Source: Lachnospiraceae bacterium
GTDB taxonomy: Bacteria > Bacillota > Clostridia > Lachnospirales > Lachnospiraceae
Direction of reading: 5' to 3'
Assembly (NCBI GenBank): GCA_003520105.1
Contig: DOVL01000030.1
Location: 1-10,486, forward strand
Length of the DNA: 10,486 nt
A program made the translations under genes and the position numbers. The notes beneath the pieces are model-generated. The model had not been told where the DNA came from. It ran no database searches and saw only the letters and a program-made list of their open reading frames with translations. The stretch's first letter is position 1. Each line of letters starts with the position of its first letter. Of the stretch, positions 7,691-10,486 are shown piece after piece.

Positions 7691-8956
7691 ATGAAGAAGA
7701 AATTAGTTGCAGGTTTTCTTGCCACAGCTATGGTAGCTACTGCACTTACAGGATGCGGCAAGAAGGATGACGACGACAAGAAGGAAACAAAGGACAAAGT
7801 TGAGGTTACAGCAGAGGATACCGGTGAGATCAAGGTTTGGGTAGCTGATGCTACAGTTGATTTCACACAGAAGAGAGTTGACGCTTTCATGGAAGCAAAT
7901 CCTAACTATAAGGGATACAAGGTTTCCATCGAGCCTGTAGGTGAAGGCGATGCAGCAACAAACATGATCACTGACGTTGAAGGCGGTGCTGATGTTTACG
8001 GATTCGCACAGGATCAGCTTGCAAGACTTGTTTCTGCCGGAGCTATCGCACCTGTTTCAAGTGCAAACGCTGACTGGATCACAGAGCAGAACGATGCCGG
8101 TGCAGTTGGTGCAGCTACAGTTTCAGGAACAGTTTATGCATTCCCACTTACATCAGATAACGGATATTTCTTATACTATGATAAGAGCGTTGTAACAGAT
8201 CCTTCTACACTTGAAGCTATCATCGCTGACTGCGAGAAGGCTGGCAAGGGCTTCTACATGGAGATCAACTCAGGATGGTATGACACAGCATTCTTCTTCG
8301 CAACAGGATGTAAGCTTGAGTACGGTCTTGATGCAGACGGAAACTTCAATTCAGCAAATGTTACATACGCAACAGACGAAGGCGTTAAGGCTCTTAAGGC
8401 TATGATTAACCTTCACAAGTCTAAGGCTTTCTACAATGGTTCATCAGTTTCAAATGCAGCTAATGCAGCAGCAGTTGTATCAGGTACATGGGATTCAGGA
8501 GCAGCTCAGGATATGTTCGGTTCAAACTATGCATGTGCTAAGCTTCCTACATTCAACGTAGATGGTAAAGATTATCAGATGAGCGGCTTCGGCGGATTCA
8601 AGCTTCTCGGTATCAAGCCACAGACAGATTCTAAGAAGTACATCGTTTGTCAGGATCTCGCAAAGTTCCTTTCAAATGAAGAGTCACAGCTTGCAAGATA
8701 TGATGCAGTAGGTTGGGGTCCTTCAAACAAGGCAGCTCAGCAGAGCGACAAGATCAAGACTGACCCTGCTCTTTCAGCACTTGCAGAGCAGCTTGCTTTC
8801 ACAATTCCTCAGGGACAGTATCCTGGAGATTACTGGACACTTGCAACAGCACTTGGTGATTCAATCCTTTCAGGTGACTATGATAAGGCTTCTGATGATG
8901 ATCTTATGAAGGCACTCAAGGACTTCCAGTCAACATGTGAGAGCTACGCTAAATAA
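7691..8956 (+). CDS. malE: Maltodextrin ABC transporter substrate-binding lipoprotein (MalE-like, family 1)
   Basis: Extracellular solute-binding protein that captures maltodextrins and delivers them to the MalF/MalG permease. The 421-residue product has a lipoprotein signal peptide with lipobox LTGC (Cys22 lipidated), followed by a charged Lys/Asp-rich linker and a two-lobed binding domain starting near GEIKVWVADA. Its length is standard for CUT1 binding proteins. ATG 7691 is chosen over the in-frame ATG 7655 because AGGAGG (7677-7682) is 8 nt upstream and the signal peptide starts there; the upstream residues would place acidic residues before it and lie inside the leader hairpin. Codon use is narrower than in the enzyme genes (ACA, GCA, GCT, GTT, CTT dominate), as expected for a very highly expressed protein. 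It has its own promoter and is separated from the permease by a strong hairpin. Maltodextrin as ligand is inferred from the neighbouring genes. Confidence 0.92.
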   Translation: MKKKLVAGFLATAMVATALTGCGKKDDDDKKETKDKVEVTAEDTGEIKVWVADATVDFTQKRVDAFMEANPNYKGYKVSIEPVGEGDAATNMITDVEGGADVYGFAQDQLARLVSAGAIAPVSSANADWITEQNDAGAVGAATVSGTVYAFPLTSDNGYFLYYDKSVVTDPSTLEAIIADCEKAGKGFYMEINSGWYDTAFFFATGCKLEYGLDADGNFNSANVTYATDEGVKALKAMINLHKSKAFYNGSSVSNAANAAAVVSGTWDSGAAQDMFGSNYACAKLPTFNVDGKDYQMSGFGGFKLLGIKPQTDSKKYIVCQDLAKFLSNEESQLARYDAVGWGPSNKAAQQSDKIKTDPALSALAEQLAFTIPQGQYPGDYWTLATALGDSILSGDYDKASDDDLMKALKDFQSTCESYAK

Positions 8957-8988
8957 TTGATTCAGCGTACAACAGACTGTATTTAAAA

Positions 8989-9027
8989 ATGAACAGGGCG
9001 GGAAAATAAAGCTCCCGCCCTGTTCAT
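8989..9027 (+). terminator. Intercistronic stem-loop between binding-protein and permease genes (attenuator/processing hairpin)
   Basis: TGAACAGGGCGGGA (8990-9003) and TCCCGCCCTGTTCA (9013-9026) are exact reverse complements, and A8989/T9027 adds one more pair, giving a 15-bp GC-rich stem with a 9-nt loop. The bases after it (CTAAAAGATG) have no U-tract, so full intrinsic termination is unlikely. Hairpins between the binding-protein and permease genes of sugar ABC operons, as in the enterobacterial malE-malF gap, raise the level of the first message by protecting its 3' end or allowing partial termination. Such a role here is inferred. Confidence 0.8.
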
Positions 9028-9069
9028 CTAAAAGATGTTATTCATTCAGATTTTATCCGGAGGGGAACT

Positions 9070-10482
9070 ATGAACAACTCAATTGCATCAACTTCACAGA
9101 AGAAGCGTAAGAGTAAGATAGGAACCTTCTTTAGAACTGTCGGATCAGAAATTAAGGAGATAGGAACTACCTTTACAAGAGGCAGCTGGTATACCAGAGT
9201 ATCTTATGTTGTACCTGGTCTCGGTCAGATCCTCAGAGGTCAGATCGCAAGAGGTCTCATGTTCCTTCTTCTCGAAGCAGGACTTATTTTCTATATTATT
9301 GCTTACGGTGCACCGTATCTTGCTGATTTCTCTACACTTGGAACCAAGAAGAGCGGATACAATGACTTTGGTGTCATGACCTACGGCGATAACAGCTTCT
9401 TCATACTTCTGTATGGTCTTCTTGCCATAACAGCAGTATTTCTCGTTATTCTCGTTTGGAGACTTAACCTCAAGCAGAATATGAAGACTGATGATCTGAT
9501 AAGACAGGGAAGAGTTGTTCCTACAAATAAGCAGGATCTGCATTCTCTTATCGATGGAAACTTTGATAAGACACTCCTTGCACTTCCAGTAGTCGGTATT
9601 TTTATATTTACCGTACTTCCGATCATTTTCATGATCTGTATCGCATTTACCAATTATGATGCGACTCACCAGCCACCTGGAAAGCTTTTCACATGGGTAG
9701 GCTTTGATAACTTTAAAGAAATCTTCTCATTCGGAAGCAATGGCTTCGGTAAGACTTTCTTTACAGTACTTATATGGACACTTTTATGGGCTTTCTTTGC
9801 AACATTCTTAAACTACTTCCTCGGACTTGCGGTTGCAATGCTTATCAACAAGAAGGGCATCAAATTAAAGAAGATGTGGAGAACTATCCTTATCGTTACG
9901 ATAGCTGTTCCACAGTTTGTATCTCTTCTTTATGTAGGTAAGATGTTTGCTGCAGACGGACTTGTTAATACCTATCTCCTTAAGTGGGGGTGGATATCGA
10001 AAGCAATACCGTTCTGGACGAATCCAACCTACGCAAGAATACTCATTATCGTTATAAATCTCTGGATAGGTATTCCATACCTCGTACTTATCGCAACCGG
10101 ACTTCTCATGAATATTCCTGCAGATCTTTATGAGTCAGCAAGGATAGATGGTGCGTCAAATGTCCAGATGTTCTTTAAGATCACACTTCCTTACATGCTG
10201 TTCGTAACAGGACCGTTCCTTCTTACACAGTTTATAGGAAATATCAATAACTTTAACGTCATCTACCTCCTGAACCGAGGCCAGCCTCAATCTATGAAGC
10301 TGTCGGACAACGCAGGATATACAGACCTCCTTGTTACATGGCTGTATAAGATGACAGTAAATGACTCTAACTACAAGATGGCAGCAGTTATCGGTATCAT
10401 GGTATTCGTAGTCGTAGCAGTTATCTCGCTCATAGTTTACAACCTGATGCCGTCAGTTAAGGATGAGGAGGGATTCCAGTAA
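9070..10482 (+). CDS. malF: Maltodextrin ABC transporter permease (MalF-like, CUT1)
   Basis: Inner-membrane permease subunit that forms the maltodextrin channel with MalG. The 470-residue product has about eight hydrophobic segments, near 62-80, 108-132, 168-194, 230-258, 272-292, 322-343, 374-396 and 435-459. The EAA loop that docks on the ATPase is ESARIDGASN...FFKITLP (355-374). The large P2 periplasmic loop of enterobacterial MalF is absent: only about 35 residues separate the third and fourth segments, as in Gram-positive MdxF/MalC proteins. The first 160 residues add a basic start, two extra membrane segments and a PGLGQ motif (49-53). The start ATG 9070 has GGAGGGG (9059-9065) 4 nt upstream. 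It follows the binding-protein gene by 113 nt containing the strong stem-loop, and its stop overlaps the next start codon. Substrate is inferred from context. Confidence 0.93.
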   Translation: MNNSIASTSQKKRKSKIGTFFRTVGSEIKEIGTTFTRGSWYTRVSYVVPGLGQILRGQIARGLMFLLLEAGLIFYIIAYGAPYLADFSTLGTKKSGYNDFGVMTYGDNSFFILLYGLLAITAVFLVILVWRLNLKQNMKTDDLIRQGRVVPTNKQDLHSLIDGNFDKTLLALPVVGIFIFTVLPIIFMICIAFTNYDATHQPPGKLFTWVGFDNFKEIFSFGSNGFGKTFFTVLIWTLLWAFFATFLNYFLGLAVAMLINKKGIKLKKMWRTILIVTIAVPQFVSLLYVGKMFAADGLVNTYLLKWGWISKAIPFWTNPTYARILIIVINLWIGIPYLVLIATGLLMNIPADLYESARIDGASNVQMFFKITLPYMLFVTGPFLLTQFIGNINNFNVIYLLNRGQPQSMKLSDNAGYTDLLVTWLYKMTVNDSNYKMAAVIGIMVFVVVAVISLIVYNLMPSVKDEEGFQ

Positions 10483-10486
10483 TGAA
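10482..10486 (+). CDS. Start of the next gene, probably the MalG-type permease (partial)
   Basis: The permease stop TAA (10480-10482) shares its last base with an ATG (10482-10484) in a TAATG arrangement, and AGGAGG (10466-10471) inside the permease gene is 10 nt upstream. This is a normal translational-coupling signal. CUT1 operons usually place malG after malF, so malG is expected, but only five bases are in the window and no protein evidence exists. Confidence 0.5.

Overview
This window looks like part of a starch/maltodextrin utilisation locus from a low-to-mid GC Gram-positive anaerobe, most plausibly a Clostridia/Lachnospiraceae-type gut or rumen bacterium (inference). Supporting signs are lipobox signal peptides, AGGAGG-type ribosome binding sites, AGA/AGG-rich arginine codons, a CUT1-type maltodextrin ABC transporter, and an intracellular type I pullulanase beside a GH13_20 enzyme and a GH77 enzyme. 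All genes are on the + strand. I see no mobile element, CRISPR array, tRNA or rRNA.

Positions 42-7392 hold four carbohydrate-active enzymes in a row: a lipoprotein alpha-amylase (GH13_36-like), a signal-less type I pullulanase (GH13_14-like), a cyclomaltodextrinase/neopullulanase/maltogenic amylase (GH13_20-like) and 4-alpha-glucanotransferase MalQ (GH77). Gaps of 60, 27 and 97 nt and the absence of a clear terminator between them suggest one transcription unit whose promoter lies left of the window. Positions 7393-7690 are a 298-nt regulatory region. It has phased A-tracts, a near-consensus sigma-A promoter (TTGACA, 17 bp, TATAGT), palindromes with an ACCGGT core that look like LacI/MalR-family operators, and a bulged stem-loop just before the next ribosome binding site. 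Positions 7691-10486 hold the transporter: a lipoprotein substrate-binding protein, a strong intercistronic stem-loop, a MalF-type permease, and the first bases of a next gene (probably MalG) that overlaps the permease stop codon.

Inferred pathway: the surface amylase shortens starch or glycogen chains outside the cell. The binding protein and MalF/MalG import the maltodextrins. Inside, the pullulanase removes alpha-1,6 branches, the GH13_20 enzyme cuts short or cyclic dextrins, and MalQ redistributes glucosyl units. The ATPase (MsmK/MalK type), glycogen/maltodextrin phosphorylase and LacI-type regulator that would complete the system are not in the window.

The enzyme content is conventional, and I found no convincing undescribed protein system. 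The most interesting material is regulatory: the promoter/operator architecture with phased A-tracts, the leader stem-loop, and the 15-bp hairpin without a U-tract between the binding-protein and permease genes. Several large open frames on the minus strand lie opposite the enzymes and look like shadows.
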